Positions 21,624 through 35,076 are shown, counted from the stretch's first letter. The stretch is DNA of 40,549 nt from an uncultured Caldilinea sp. (GCF_937128415.1 NZ_CAKZMJ010000039.1:1-40549); one strand, 5' to 3'. The notes: generated from the sequence alone by a model not told the origin. Numbers and translations: made by a program.

Positions 21624-23636
21624 TCACATTTCCACCATTGCAAGCTCAATGATTTCGGAGCCAAGCTCCCTGAGTTTCACGGTCAGGCCATCTGCATGCA
21701 GGCTTTCGGCGCTGCGCACCTCCGTGCAGCCGGCGTCTGCCCAATGCACGCGATAGGAGGCGCCGCTGCGCAGGCCGCGCGGTCGAATCACCCGCTCCTC
21801 CGGTCCGCCCAGCGCGCGATAGACCATCACCACGCTGCGCGCCTGATCCGGACTGACAGCCTGGATGGCGTCCCAGCCGCGGCCATGGCGTTCGACGTTG
21901 TGGCGCGGGGCCAGCAGGTGGATGACCTTGCCGTCGCGAATGACGGAGCGCAGACGTTTGTACTCTGCGATCGCCCGTTTGGCGTCGGCCATCTCCTGCT
22001 CGTTCCACTCGCCGATGCGCTGCATCAAGATCAGCGGCCCGCCGAAGATGGCGCTGCGCAGCGTGTAGGGCGTCGGATCGTCCTCCATGTAACGCACGCT
22101 GTAGCGGGGGGAGAAGGGATAGGACGCGCCATAGATTCCTTGCCGCGTGGCGTATGTGGCGATGTTGTCCACCGTGATAGAGGTGTGACAGAGTCGCGCC
22201 ATACGATAGGTCATCATGCAGCCGCCGTCCTCGCAGTTTTCCCACACTAGGTGCGGGTGCGCCTGACGGACGGCCTGAATCACCCGATCCAGCCCCATCG
22301 TCGAATTGGCGTAATTGCTGTCGCCGGGCGCATGCGTGTGGTCGGCGCGCAGGCAGCGTTTGACGACATCCTCGCCGTCCTGGATGATGTAGTCGAGCTG
22401 CTCCTCCGCCACCAGCCGCGCCAGCGATTCGATCAGCCACTCCTGGCAGGGCCGATGGCCCAGGCAAATGGCGCCGGCGCCGTAGTAGTCGTCGCCGCCA
22501 AAGGCCAGCCACTCCGGATGCGCCAATGCCGCCGGCGCATCCGGCGCCATCTGGGCGATGGCCACATGCACGCCGAACTTCATGCCCAATTCATGAGCGC
22601 GTTCGGCGATGGGGCGCAGCCCGCGCGGGAATTTCACCGGGTTGGGTCGCCAGTCGCCGATCGTGCGCGCCCAACCGAGGTCGAGCACGACCACTTCGAT
22701 CCCCAACTCGGCGCAACGCTCCAACACGGCCAGCTGCTGCGCCTCGTTGATCTCCTGGCCGTACTTCCAGGAGTTGTACTGAACCCACGGATAGCGGTGA
22801 TCCGGCATCGGCGGGTGCACGTGCGCCTCGGCGAAGCGCTGCGTGACATAGCCCGCCTCGTCCCAGTCGCCGTCGTAACAGCCGACGAAAAAGGCGGGAA
22901 TTTCAAAAGGTTCCTCGGGCTGAAGCCGATGCGCCAGCTCGTCGATGCGGCTTTCCAGCGCAACGCTCTCCAGCGTCGCCCAGGCGCGCAGCCGGCTCTT
23001 GCCGTTGAATTCAACGCCGACCACCAGCCCCGGCCCACCGCCCGGCGTTTCCTCGGAGGGATCGGGCGGGCCGTGGCGCAGGGCGACCCAGGCGCAGCTC
23101 GAAGGCGCCGTGTAGTGAGAAGGAAACGACCCCATACGCAGCTCGTGCGGGACGATGTAAGGCCGCAGCGAGACCTGGCGCGGAGTGAAAAAATCTTTCG
23201 GGTAGGCCCAACTGAACTGCTCCACATGAAAAAGCGTGACGGGCTGCGTCGCCGACAGCTCCAGCCGCAAAATTTCGGCGTCGTCGATGAGCGGCGCAGG
23301 ATCGGCTGTGTCCACGCGCTCCACCACCCCCCATGTGCGCACGAAGGGATGACCGGGAAAAAGCTCAAATGAACGTACAAGGCGCAGGCGGCCCGTTTCA
23401 TCCTCCAGAGTCACCTTCAGGCAAGGAGCCGCCTCTCCGCCCTGTTCGACGCCGACCAGCTTTGTCCATTGCGCGGGCCGTCCCTCCACGGCAATGGCGC
23501 CGATCGGCGTCGGATGCGTCCTTCCACCCGGGGCCAGCGGATGGATGATTTGCCAGAACAGTCGCCGCTCGCGCCACTCGACGCGGCAGCGCAGGTCATC
23601 CTGTTCGATCTCCCAAACTCCATGCTCAAAGCTCAT
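21624..23636 (-). CDS. Divergent GH36-like (clan GH-D) glycosidase
   Basis: 670 residues with the same overall plan as the neighbouring galactosidase: supersandwich N-terminus, WVQYNSWKYGQEINEAQ, VVLDLGWARTIGDWRPNP, ELGMKFGVHVAIAQMAP, then LDYIIQDGEDVVKRC where the nucleophile strand should be, WENCEDGGCMMTYRMARL, ITVDNIATYA and a similar end (AIAEYKRLRSVIRDGKVIHLL). The Lys of the usual K-x-D is replaced (Ile-Gln-Asp) and the GGG-x-R-x-D stretch reads GGCMMTY, so its specificity probably differs from GH36 galactosidases. Its ATG overlaps the stop of the binding-protein gene (TGATG), implying coupled expression. Cytoplasmic, no signal. Confidence 0.75.
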   Translation of the reverse strand: MSFEHGVWEIEQDDLRCRVEWRERRLFWQIIHPLAPGGRTHPTPIGAIAVEGRPAQWTKLVGVEQGGEAAPCLKVTLEDETGRLRLVRSFELFPGHPFVRTWGVVERVDTADPAPLIDDAEILRLELSATQPVTLFHVEQFSWAYPKDFFTPRQVSLRPYIVPHELRMGSFPSHYTAPSSCAWVALRHGPPDPSEETPGGGPGLVVGVEFNGKSRLRAWATLESVALESRIDELAHRLQPEEPFEIPAFFVGCYDGDWDEAGYVTQRFAEAHVHPPMPDHRYPWVQYNSWKYGQEINEAQQLAVLERCAELGIEVVVLDLGWARTIGDWRPNPVKFPRGLRPIAERAHELGMKFGVHVAIAQMAPDAPAALAHPEWLAFGGDDYYGAGAICLGHRPCQEWLIESLARLVAEEQLDYIIQDGEDVVKRCLRADHTHAPGDSNYANSTMGLDRVIQAVRQAHPHLVWENCEDGGCMMTYRMARLCHTSITVDNIATYATRQGIYGASYPFSPRYSVRYMEDDPTPYTLRSAIFGGPLILMQRIGEWNEQEMADAKRAIAEYKRLRSVIRDGKVIHLLAPRHNVERHGRGWDAIQAVSPDQARSVVMVYRALGGPEERVIRPRGLRSGASYRVHWADAGCTEVRSAESLHADGLTVKLRELGSEIIELAMVEM

Positions 23637-24976
23637 CAGGCGCCTTTCTGTAGGATTTGATTGCCTTTTTCGTCCATCTGCGCAGCGGCTTGCGCCGCCG
23701 TGATTTTATTCGCCCACAGCTGCTCAAGGTTGGGGAAGATGGCCTCGTTGAGCAGCTCCTGCGATCTGCTGTGATAAACGTCGCCGAGGCGCGCCTCAAA
23801 GATGGACGCCAGGGTGATGTCAAAGCCGTCGGGCATCCCTTCAAACATGGCCGCTGACTCGCGCGCCTCTTTGCGCAGCGGAATCCAGTCGTGGTTGACG
23901 GCCATGGTCTGTTGATAATCGGTGGCCGACCAGCGCGCGAACTCGAACGCCCCCTCCGGGGCCTTGCTATCGCGTGTGATCACCCAGCCGCCGAACCAAA
24001 AGGCCGGCACGCGCGTGTCGATCCATTTGGGCAGGGGGGCGATGCCCCAATTGAAGGCAACGTCTTTATAACCGGAGAGCGACCAGCTCCCCGCCACCAA
24101 CATGGCCGCCTTCCCGGCCTGGAAGAGGCTGGTTCCCGGCGCCAGAAATTCGGCCTGGCTGAAGGTGGGCGCAAGGTTGTCTTTCCAGAGCAAGTCCTGG
24201 AGGAACTGCAGCGCCTGCACATTGGGTGGATCGCTCATCTGCATGCGCGTCGGCTCGACGATGCGGTCGAAGAAGGCGCCGCCCATCGCCCAGGCCAGCG
24301 TCTGCGCGCCCCACCAGGCGTGGAGATCGCCGAGATCGAAGCCCCACTGCGTGACCTGGTCGCCTTCGCCTTGCTTCAGCTGCTTTGACGCTTCGATCAG
24401 GGCGTCCCAGGTGTAGTTTTCATCTGGATAGGGAAGGCCGGCCTGGTCCAACAAATCTTTGTTGTAGTAGAAGGCCAGAATCTGGAAATTCTCGGGCAAC
24501 GCATAGAGATTTTCGCCGTCGAAGCGCCACACATCGTACAAAGCGACGGGATACTGTTCGGGGTCCATCAATTCCGGCGCAGCGTCGACGAAGGGCTGAA
24601 GGTTGCGCAACAACCCGGCCTTATAGTGTCCATAGGCCTGGATATCCCAAAAATAGATGTCGTATGGGTCTCTGGCGGCGTACGAAAGGTCAATCTTGGA
24701 CCAGTATTGATCCCAAGGCAACAGCTGCAGATTGATTTCAATGGCACCTTTGTGCAGCTCGTTGAAGTCGGCGGCGCGCTTTTTGAAATTATCGTCGATG
24801 ATCGGGCCGTTGCTCCACATCAGGGCGCGGACGACCTGCACGGCGGCGCCCGGCGCGCCGTCCTGCGCCGTCGGCGCCAACGGCGCAGCGCAGGACGCCA
24901 GGGAGCCGGTCGCCAGGAGCATTGCGCCGGCTGCGGTTGATTTGAGAAACTCTCTTCGGCTGAGCGGCGTGAACAT
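23636..24976 (-). CDS. Sugar ABC transporter substrate-binding lipoprotein (CUT1 type)
   Basis: 446-residue extracellular solute-binding protein of family 1. It begins MFTPLSRREFLKSTAAGAML and continues to a lipobox LASC (Cys29): a twin-arginine SRREFLK motif plus lipidation site, so Tat export and membrane anchoring are likely. Body motifs: FPNLEQLWANKITAAQAAAQ near the end, AAMLVAGSWSLSGYK, WGIAPLPKW and FWFGGWVITRDSKAPEGAFE, typical of CUT1 binding proteins. The start at 24976 is chosen for its AAGGAGG ribosome site; ATGs a few codons upstream overlap that site. It lies after both permease genes, with 120 bases between, and its stop overlaps the start of the GH36-like gene. Confidence 0.92.
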   Translation of the reverse strand: MFTPLSRREFLKSTAAGAMLLATGSLASCAAPLAPTAQDGAPGAAVQVVRALMWSNGPIIDDNFKKRAADFNELHKGAIEINLQLLPWDQYWSKIDLSYAARDPYDIYFWDIQAYGHYKAGLLRNLQPFVDAAPELMDPEQYPVALYDVWRFDGENLYALPENFQILAFYYNKDLLDQAGLPYPDENYTWDALIEASKQLKQGEGDQVTQWGFDLGDLHAWWGAQTLAWAMGGAFFDRIVEPTRMQMSDPPNVQALQFLQDLLWKDNLAPTFSQAEFLAPGTSLFQAGKAAMLVAGSWSLSGYKDVAFNWGIAPLPKWIDTRVPAFWFGGWVITRDSKAPEGAFEFARWSATDYQQTMAVNHDWIPLRKEARESAAMFEGMPDGFDITLASIFEARLGDVYHSRSQELLNEAIFPNLEQLWANKITAAQAAAQMDEKGNQILQKGA

Positions 24977-25096
24977 CTTGAGCATCCTCCTTGGACTCAA
25001 TGAACGGTTGGAACAAACTCACAATTTTGGAAATGGACGCAAAAGCCTGGAAATCCTGCCTGGAAGGGCGCAAACGACGTCGGGCCTCCACCGCCG

Positions 25097-25978
25097 TCAC
25101 CCGCGGATGCCGGTCGTTACAATCCCGCGCACAAAGTACCGTTGCGCAGCGATAAAGAGAACCAAAGGAGGCGCCAACGAGATGGCCGCAGCCGCCATCA
25201 AAATGTGCATCTGAGGGCCGACGCGCGGCGACCCCTGGAAATAGGAAAGCGCCACAGCGATCGTGCGGTGCGCTTCATCGGTCAGATAAATCAAAGGCGA
25301 GAAAAAATCGTTGTACGTCCAGACAAAGGTGAAGACCGCCACCGTCGCCAGCACCGGCTTGCTCAACGGCAGCATGATGCGCCAGTAAATCTGGAAGGAG
25401 TTGGCGCCGTCGATCTTGGCTGCATCCTCCAGATCGATGGGGATGGTTAGATAGAACTGGCGCATCAAGAAGATGAAGAAGGCGCTGCCAAAGTAGGCGG
25501 GGACAATCAACGGCAGGAAGGTGTTCACCCACCCTAAAGCGTTGAACAACAGGTAGGTCGGCACCAACGTCACGGCGCCGGGCAGCATCATGGTGGCGAG
25601 CAAGACCAAAAAGATAAAGTCCAGCCCCGGCGCTCGAAAGCGCGCAAAGCCATAGGCGCTGAGCGAACAGGAAAGGAGCGTGCCGATCATGACCATGAAG
25701 ACGATGAAAAAAGTGTTGAATGCATACAGATGCATCGGGATCAGGGTCACGGCTTCGACGAAGTTGCCGAACTGCGGCGGAATCGGAAACCAGACCGGCG
25801 GCAGCGCAAAGACCTGGGCCGGCGTCTTGAGCGCGGTGGAAATCATCCAATAGAAGGGTAGAATCAGCAGAGAGGCGCCGAGAAGAGCGATCACGGTGCT
25901 CAGCGTCAACCGAATGCGCTCCTGCCCGCGCTTTGTGCGCCAGAAGGGCAGCGGCCGATGGCGTTGCGTTGCATTCAT
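25097..25978 (-). CDS. Sugar ABC transporter permease, MalG type
   Basis: 293-residue inner-membrane permease with six predicted membrane helices (first: VIALLGASLLILPFYWMIST). The ATPase-docking EAA loop is LEDAAKIDGANSFQIYWRIM followed by LPLSKP. The start at 25978 is preceded by AAGGAGG and overlaps the stop of the upstream permease by four bases (ATGA). It pairs with the MalF-type permease to form the channel. No ATPase gene is present in the operon, so a shared MsmK/MalK-type ATPase from elsewhere is expected. Confidence 0.93.
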   Translation of the reverse strand: MNATQRHRPLPFWRTKRGQERIRLTLSTVIALLGASLLILPFYWMISTALKTPAQVFALPPVWFPIPPQFGNFVEAVTLIPMHLYAFNTFFIVFMVMIGTLLSCSLSAYGFARFRAPGLDFIFLVLLATMMLPGAVTLVPTYLLFNALGWVNTFLPLIVPAYFGSAFFIFLMRQFYLTIPIDLEDAAKIDGANSFQIYWRIMLPLSKPVLATVAVFTFVWTYNDFFSPLIYLTDEAHRTIAVALSYFQGSPRVGPQMHILMAAAAISLAPPLVLFIAAQRYFVRGIVTTGIRG

Positions 25979-26925
25979 GCCGCCCTCCTTCTTTCGCTTT
26001 CGTAGTACACCCACATCGGCGAGGATTTGAAGACCAGCAACGTCAGAATCAGAACAATGGCGAAGAGCACCCAAGCCATGGCCGATGCATACCCCATCTT
26101 CAAATAGAGAAACGCCTGCCGATAGAGATAGAGCGACAGAAATAGGGTGGCGTTGTTCGGGCCGCCGCCGGTCATTACGTAGGCGTCTGTAAAGAGCTGC
26201 AGCGCGCCGATGATGCCGAGCACCAGATTGAAAAAGGTGACGTGGGAGATCATGGGCAAAGTAATGTAGCGGAACTTCGCCTGCTCGGTGGCGCCGTCGA
26301 TCTCGGCAGCCTCATACAACTCCGAAGGGATGCCCTGCAGGCCGGCCAGGTAAATCAACATGGCGCCGCCCAACCCCCAAAAGCTGGCGATGATGATGGC
26401 CGTCAGCGCCCAACGCTCATCGGTCAGCCACATGGGCCCCCGAATGCCGATCTTCCCCAGCAGGATGTTCACCATCCCGAACTGTGCGTTGAAAAGCCAG
26501 CGCCACAGCATAGCGACGGCCACGCCGGAAATGATGGTGGGCATATAATAGATGGAGCGCAGAATCGCAACCCCGCGGATCTTCTGGTTGAGCAGAAGCG
26601 CCGCACCAAGCGAGAGCGCCAGCCCCAACGGCACGCTGATGACCGAGTAGATGACGCTCACCCGCAGCGCCTGCCAAAAGAGACCGTCTTGAAACAATTG
26701 GATGTAATTGTCTAAGCCAACCCACGCTGGAGCGGTCAAAATGTCATAGTCGGTGAAGCTGAGCACGGCGGAGGCGATGATCGGCCCCAGCAAAAAAACA
26801 AGCAGACCGATCACCGTGGGCGAGATAAACAGATAGGCGTCGAGGATCTCTCGACGTCGCCAGCGCGACAGCCGAGGGCGAACACCGCGAGGATAAAGGT
26901 GCGCTTCTTTTACGATCTCCGCCAT
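25975..26925 (-). CDS. Sugar ABC transporter permease, MalF type
   Basis: 316-residue permease with a basic N-terminus (LSRWRRREILDAYLFISPTV) and six predicted membrane helices. The EAA loop reads ELYEAAEIDGATEQAKFRYI followed by TLPMI. First gene of the sugar operon, transcribed from the promoter at 27032-27061 across a leader of about 100 bases; the ribosome site before the ATG is weak. It overlaps the MalG-type gene by four bases. Confidence 0.93.
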   Translation of the reverse strand: MAEIVKEAHLYPRGVRPRLSRWRRREILDAYLFISPTVIGLLVFLLGPIIASAVLSFTDYDILTAPAWVGLDNYIQLFQDGLFWQALRVSVIYSVISVPLGLALSLGAALLLNQKIRGVAILRSIYYMPTIISGVAVAMLWRWLFNAQFGMVNILLGKIGIRGPMWLTDERWALTAIIIASFWGLGGAMLIYLAGLQGIPSELYEAAEIDGATEQAKFRYITLPMISHVTFFNLVLGIIGALQLFTDAYVMTGGGPNNATLFLSLYLYRQAFLYLKMGYASAMAWVLFAIVLILTLLVFKSSPMWVYYESERRRAA

Positions 26926-26989
26926 GACTCTGCTTTCAATTCAACGATGTGTAAGGAGAGTGCTCGCGCATAGGCGCTGCGAGATATTG

Positions 26990-27013
26990 TTCGCCTATAT
27001 GAATATTATTCAC
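26990..27013 (-). promoter_or_regulatory. Putative operator, copy 2 of the shared 24-bp element
   Basis: On the plus strand it starts TTCGCCTATATGAA and ends TATTATTCAC, 19 of 24 identical to 101-124. It contains the perfect 13-bp palindrome TGAATAATATTCA. It sits at about +12 to +35 of the predicted transcript of the sugar operon, the same relative place as copy 1 (within two bases). Confidence 0.65.
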
Positions 27014-27031
27014 TGTCTGGAATCGAAGACG

Positions 27032-27061
27032 AGTATAGCACAGGCGATGTCGAGCCGTCAA
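27032..27061 (-). promoter_or_regulatory. Promoter of the galactoside ABC/GH36 operon
   Basis: On the minus strand TTGACG (27061-27056), 18-base spacer, TATACT (27037-27032). Same spacing and -10 as the promoter at 145-174; the bases flanking the -10 (GTGCTATACT) are also shared. Confidence 0.75.
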
Positions 27062-27191
27062 TCTGTTTTTTAGGGTGTTTTTGGTCTAAGATGCATCGCC
27101 TGTTCGGTGCTTCAAGCTCGTTGTCGCCGACGTTTGCTCAAATTCAACGCATCGCTTTTTCAGTCTATGGCCCTGGCTGGTAAGCTATCTC

Positions 27192-28334
<1,143 letters not shown>

Positions 28335-28358
28335 GCGCGTTGATGGGGCCTTGCTCCA

Positions 28359-28411
<53 letters not shown>

Positions 28412-28476
28412 TGTCAATAATCGATGAGTTTTGAGTCCATCAATCGGGGCAAGGAGACGACGGTCAAGGAGACGAT

Positions 28477-29027
<551 letters not shown>

Positions 29028-29085
29028 CGCCTCCTTTTTTTCTGGGAAGCTTGATGAAATTTAACAACAAATCGTCTGGCAACCC

Positions 29086-29107
29086 GTAGGCGCTGTGCGA
29101 GCAGCGC
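29086..29107 (+). repeat. REP-like element, plus orientation
   Basis: GTAGG head followed by a hairpin with GCGCTG/CAGCGC arms (29090-29095 and 29102-29107) and a six-base loop. Paired with the inverted copy at 29148-29170. Confidence 0.45.
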
Positions 29108-29136
29108 TTCCTGGCCTTCCCCAAGGCCCTGCGGGA

Positions 29137-29171
<35 letters not shown>

Positions 29172-29213
29172 CGATTCCCCGATCAATTAAAAACATGGGC
29201 GCCACTGCATTGC

Positions 29214-29241
29214 GCCGGCTGGCGTTTGCTCCAGCCGGCGT
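29214..29241. terminator. Strong hairpin, possible flavodoxin terminator
   Basis: Perfect 10-bp stem CGCCGGCTGG/CCAGCCGGCG with eight-base loop, followed by TATATTTCTT. It is the strongest stem downstream of the flavodoxin gene but lies 187 bases past its stop and lacks a clean T-tract. Confidence 0.45.
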
Positions 29242-29437
29242 ATATTTCTTGACGGCGTTTTTTGGGCGTTTTTCGGTTGAATGGAGGACGGAACTCAACG
29301 TCGTCTCACTGCGTCTGTGTCTGTGAACTTTCTCTGCGAAGCGGCCGGCCATCCTGGAAGTAGCCCTACTGCCGGAAACCCATCATCTGCATATACTTTG
29401 CACAAGGTAATACGCTTGTGAAGAGAAATGTACAAAG

Positions 29438-29487
<50 letters not shown>

Positions 29488-29559
29488 TTTCGATGGATGC
29501 ACTCGAAATCGTGTGCAGACCGTTCGACGAGACCTTGAGATGACTCGACAGGACACCGA

Positions 29560-31521
<1,962 letters not shown>

Positions 31522-31562
31522 CGCCCGAACAGGGCTGGAAGCAGTCTGAAACGAGAATCGTC

Positions 31563-31592
31563 GCCAGGTTTCCGCGGAAACCTGGCTTCTTA
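31563..31592 (+). terminator. ftsH terminator
   Basis: Perfect palindrome CCAGGTTTCCGCGGAAACCT plus GG (31564-31585), extendable by one G-C pair, followed by TTCTTATT. It lies 42 bases after the ftsH stop and just before the next gene at 31607. Confidence 0.7.
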
Positions 31593-31606
31593 TTGGCGAT
31601 GCAACG

Positions 31607-32377
31607 ATGATTTCACAAAATGGGTCGCCGCCCGCTCCGGCGCCGCCGCGCATTCACCAAAAACCAACGGAGTTTCTGCCCGATGCGCCTGCAGAGCTTT
31701 GGCTTACGCGCCTTTACTTGCTGGAACGCGCTGAATTGCTCGGCGCACCGCTGATTCGCTGGCTCTATTTGATATTGGCGGGTTTGGCGCTGGCGTGGAC
31801 CGTTCTGCCTCTGCCGGGAAGTTGGATGGTGGGAAGTGCGCTGCTGGCCCTCGCAGTCGCGCTTCACCTGACCGTGCGATATGCCCGCCGTCGCGCCTAT
31901 ACGACGTTCATCCCGCAGCCCTCCCCGACGCCTCCGGCGCAGGTTCTGGCGCCGGCGCAGAAACGCCCCGTCTACGTGACCGGAGTGCTGAGCGTAGAAC
32001 GGAAGGTGCGCGCCTTCACAGCGCTGCCCGGTTTCTATCGCACCTTCGCCACGCGTGAACATGCCCTGCTGTGCCAGGTGCGACCGCGGCGCATTTGGGC
32101 GATCGCCGCCTGGCCGGAAGAGGAGGTCGGCCTCTGGTACGCCTTTTTTACGCCTGAACAAATTACAGCGATTCAACCCGGTCTCGCTCATGTCGACCGT
32201 CGCGCGCTGCCCGGCCTTGCGATCACCTATCGACCGGACGGCGACGACGCACAACGCAAGACTGCGTCGCCGCTTACGCTGTATCTGGCGTTTGTCGATG
32301 AACGCGATCGGGACGCCGTGCTGGCGGACCTCCTGGTGGACTGGCGCCCGGTCGATGCGGTCGAGGAACAAAAATAA
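31607..32377 (+). CDS. Uncharacterised two-helix membrane protein
   Basis: 256 residues, no family recognised. A Pro-rich N-terminus (APAPPRIHQKPTEFLPDAPA) precedes two adjacent membrane helices (IRWLYLILAGLALAWTVLPL and SWMVGSALLALAVALHLTV), then a basic stop (RYARRR), a Pro-rich linker and a soluble domain of about 140 residues with several predicted strands (VYVTGVLSVERKVRAFTALP, RRIWAIAAWPEEEVGLWYAF, PLTLYLAFVDERDRDAVLAD). Thirteen bases separate it from the dCMP deaminase gene, so they are likely co-transcribed. The composition and reading frame are like those of the neighbours, which supports a real gene. Confidence 0.7.
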   Translation: MISQNGSPPAPAPPRIHQKPTEFLPDAPAELWLTRLYLLERAELLGAPLIRWLYLILAGLALAWTVLPLPGSWMVGSALLALAVALHLTVRYARRRAYTTFIPQPSPTPPAQVLAPAQKRPVYVTGVLSVERKVRAFTALPGFYRTFATREHALLCQVRPRRIWAIAAWPEEEVGLWYAFFTPEQITAIQPGLAHVDRRALPGLAITYRPDGDDAQRKTASPLTLYLAFVDERDRDAVLADLLVDWRPVDAVEEQK

Positions 32378-32390
32378 TCCGAAGAAGAGG

Positions 32391-32890
32391 ATGTCCACAT
32401 TGCAGCCGGAATCTCCAGTGCGCCGTCAGCGCCCTTCCTGGGATGAGTACTTTCTGCAAATTGCGTTCACGGTGGCGCAACGCAGCACGTGCGACCGCGC
32501 CCATGTCGGCTGTGTGCTGGTGCGCGATCGTCGCATCCTCGCCACCGGCTACAACGGCGCCCCGGCGGGGCTGCCCCACTGCGACGACGTCGGCCATCTC
32601 ATGGTGGACGGCCACTGCGTGCGCACGCTTCACGCCGAGCAGAATGCGTTGATTCAGGCGGCGCTGCACGGCGTCAGCACGGAAGGCGCCACCGCCTACG
32701 TCACCCACCAACCCTGCTTGACCTGCGCCAAAATGTTGATCAACGCCGGCGTTCGCCGCGTCGTCTATGCAGGGAACTATCCTGATGAATACAGCCGCAG
32801 CTTTCTCGACGCCGCCCGCGTGGAATTAACCCATTTGCCCTGGGAACGCCAGGCGGACACCGTCTATCAACCTGAAAAGAATCCGGAGAA

Positions 32891-32894
<4 letters not shown>
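32391..32894 (+). CDS. dCMP deaminase / ComEB-type cytidine deaminase
   Basis: 167-residue zinc deaminase of the dCMP deaminase family, making dUMP for thymidylate synthesis. PSWDEYFLQIAFTVAQRSTC, then HVGCVLVRDRRILATGYNGA, LHAEQNALIQAAL (zinc His and proton-shuttle Glu) and THQPCLTCAKMLINAGV (zinc Cys pair). Residues between VGHLMVDGHCVRT and HAEQ match the dCMP class. The start at 32391 is set by homology; the open frame upstream to 32055 translates the previous gene out of frame. The stop overlaps the next ATG by four bases. Confidence 0.92.
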
Positions 32895-34263
<1,369 letters not shown>

Positions 34264-34267
<4 letters not shown>

Positions 34268-34292
34268 CTTTTATGACGCAGCGTGTTATAAT
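34264..34292 (+). promoter_or_regulatory. Phasin gene promoter
   Basis: TTGACT (34264-34269), 17-base spacer, perfect TATAAT (34287-34292). This is one of the best consensus promoters in the window. Its -35 box overlaps the GH1 stop codon and its -10 is buried in the palindrome 34273-34313. Confidence 0.85.
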
Positions 34293-34313
34293 TTTTATAA
34301 CGCATTGCGTCAT
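34273..34313. promoter_or_regulatory. Dyad operator over the phasin promoter
   Basis: Inverted repeat with 19-base arms (16 of 19 paired) and a TTT centre. The outer parts are ATGACGCA and TGCGTCAT, the inner parts TTATAA. The right half alone forms a second dyad, ATAACGCA-T-TGCGTCAT (34297-34313); the left half is a weaker copy whose centre is 24 bases away. The palindrome covers the -10 and the start site, so a dimeric repressor bound here would block initiation. Confidence 0.7.
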
Positions 34314-34378
34314 GATCTGTCAAGGCGCAACGGCATCGTTTCAAGTCACTCCGAAAGGCGGCGCAGAGGAGTCGAGCA

Positions 34379-34879
34379 ATGAAAGCAGCTATCCAGAGGG
34401 TGAACGCCTCCTCTAAAACGAATTCAGGGAAGGTTCAACAACTGCAAACCGTGCGGTTTCAACCCATTCGTGCGCAAGGGCGCAAGCTGGCGCTGGCGTA
34501 TCTTGGGCTGTGGGGAATTGTCTGCGATCAGGTCGGCGGGTTGTACCAGAGCAGTGAAAAACTGTTGAACGACGCAGTTGAGCGCGGCGAACGGATGGAA
34601 GAGGCGCTCTATGCAACGCTGGCCGAATGGAGTCGCTGCATCACGAAACAGCAGGCGCCTTTCCACGAGCAGGTTGAAGCGGATTTCCGACGCTCGGCGC
34701 GGCTGGCGAACGAGGCGGGGCAAGACTTCGAGGCGCAGCTGGAACGTCAGGTCGAGCGCGCGCTGACCCGGCTGGGAATTCCGACGCGCGAACGATTGGC
34801 GAAACTGAACCAGGAGATCGAAAGGCTGAACGCCATTCTCGACGAAAAATTGGCCCAAAAAGAGGCCGTTCACGCCTGA
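34379..34879 (+). CDS. Phasin-family (PHA granule-associated-like) protein
   Basis: 166-residue, mostly helical protein. Helix-rich body with coiled-coil character from about residue 30 to the end, and the tail TRLGIPTRERLAKLNQEIER with LNAILDEKL, which matches the C-terminus of PhaF/PhaI-type phasins that coat polyhydroxyalkanoate granules. No PHA synthase gene is adjacent, so a granule role is inferred. The ATG at 34379 is preceded by GGCGCAGAGGAG. Single-gene transcript from a strong promoter with dyad operator, closed by a perfect hairpin at 34952. Confidence 0.72.
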   Translation: MKAAIQRVNASSKTNSGKVQQLQTVRFQPIRAQGRKLALAYLGLWGIVCDQVGGLYQSSEKLLNDAVERGERMEEALYATLAEWSRCITKQQAPFHEQVEADFRRSARLANEAGQDFEAQLERQVERALTRLGIPTRERLAKLNQEIERLNAILDEKLAQKEAVHA

Positions 34880-34951
34880 TCGAGCTTGTCCAGGCAGCGG
34901 CCGTTTGCTCGGCTACAACGCTTGATCAATCCAAACAATCGTCGTTTCGTG

Positions 34952-34987
34952 GGCGGAGGGGAGATGCTCATCTCCCCTCCGCCTTTG
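34952..34987 (+). terminator. Phasin gene terminator
   Basis: Perfect 15-bp stem GGCGGAGGGGAGATG / CATCTCCCCTCCGCC with a minimal loop, followed by TTTGTT. It lies 73 bases after the phasin stop. Confidence 0.8.
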
Positions 34988-35076
34988 TTCATGCACGACG
35001 TTGATGCGCGGCCGATCCTTTCCCCCAACGCTCCTATCCGCCCATCGAGAATATATGGCGATGAGTTGCACCCCCG

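Noticed and set aside
21624..23636. Idea that the divergent GH36-like protein is a catalytically dead paralogue
   Set aside because: An Asp is still present at the nucleophile strand (IIQDGED) and another in ITVDNIA near the expected acid/base position, so inactivity cannot be claimed from the motifs alone.
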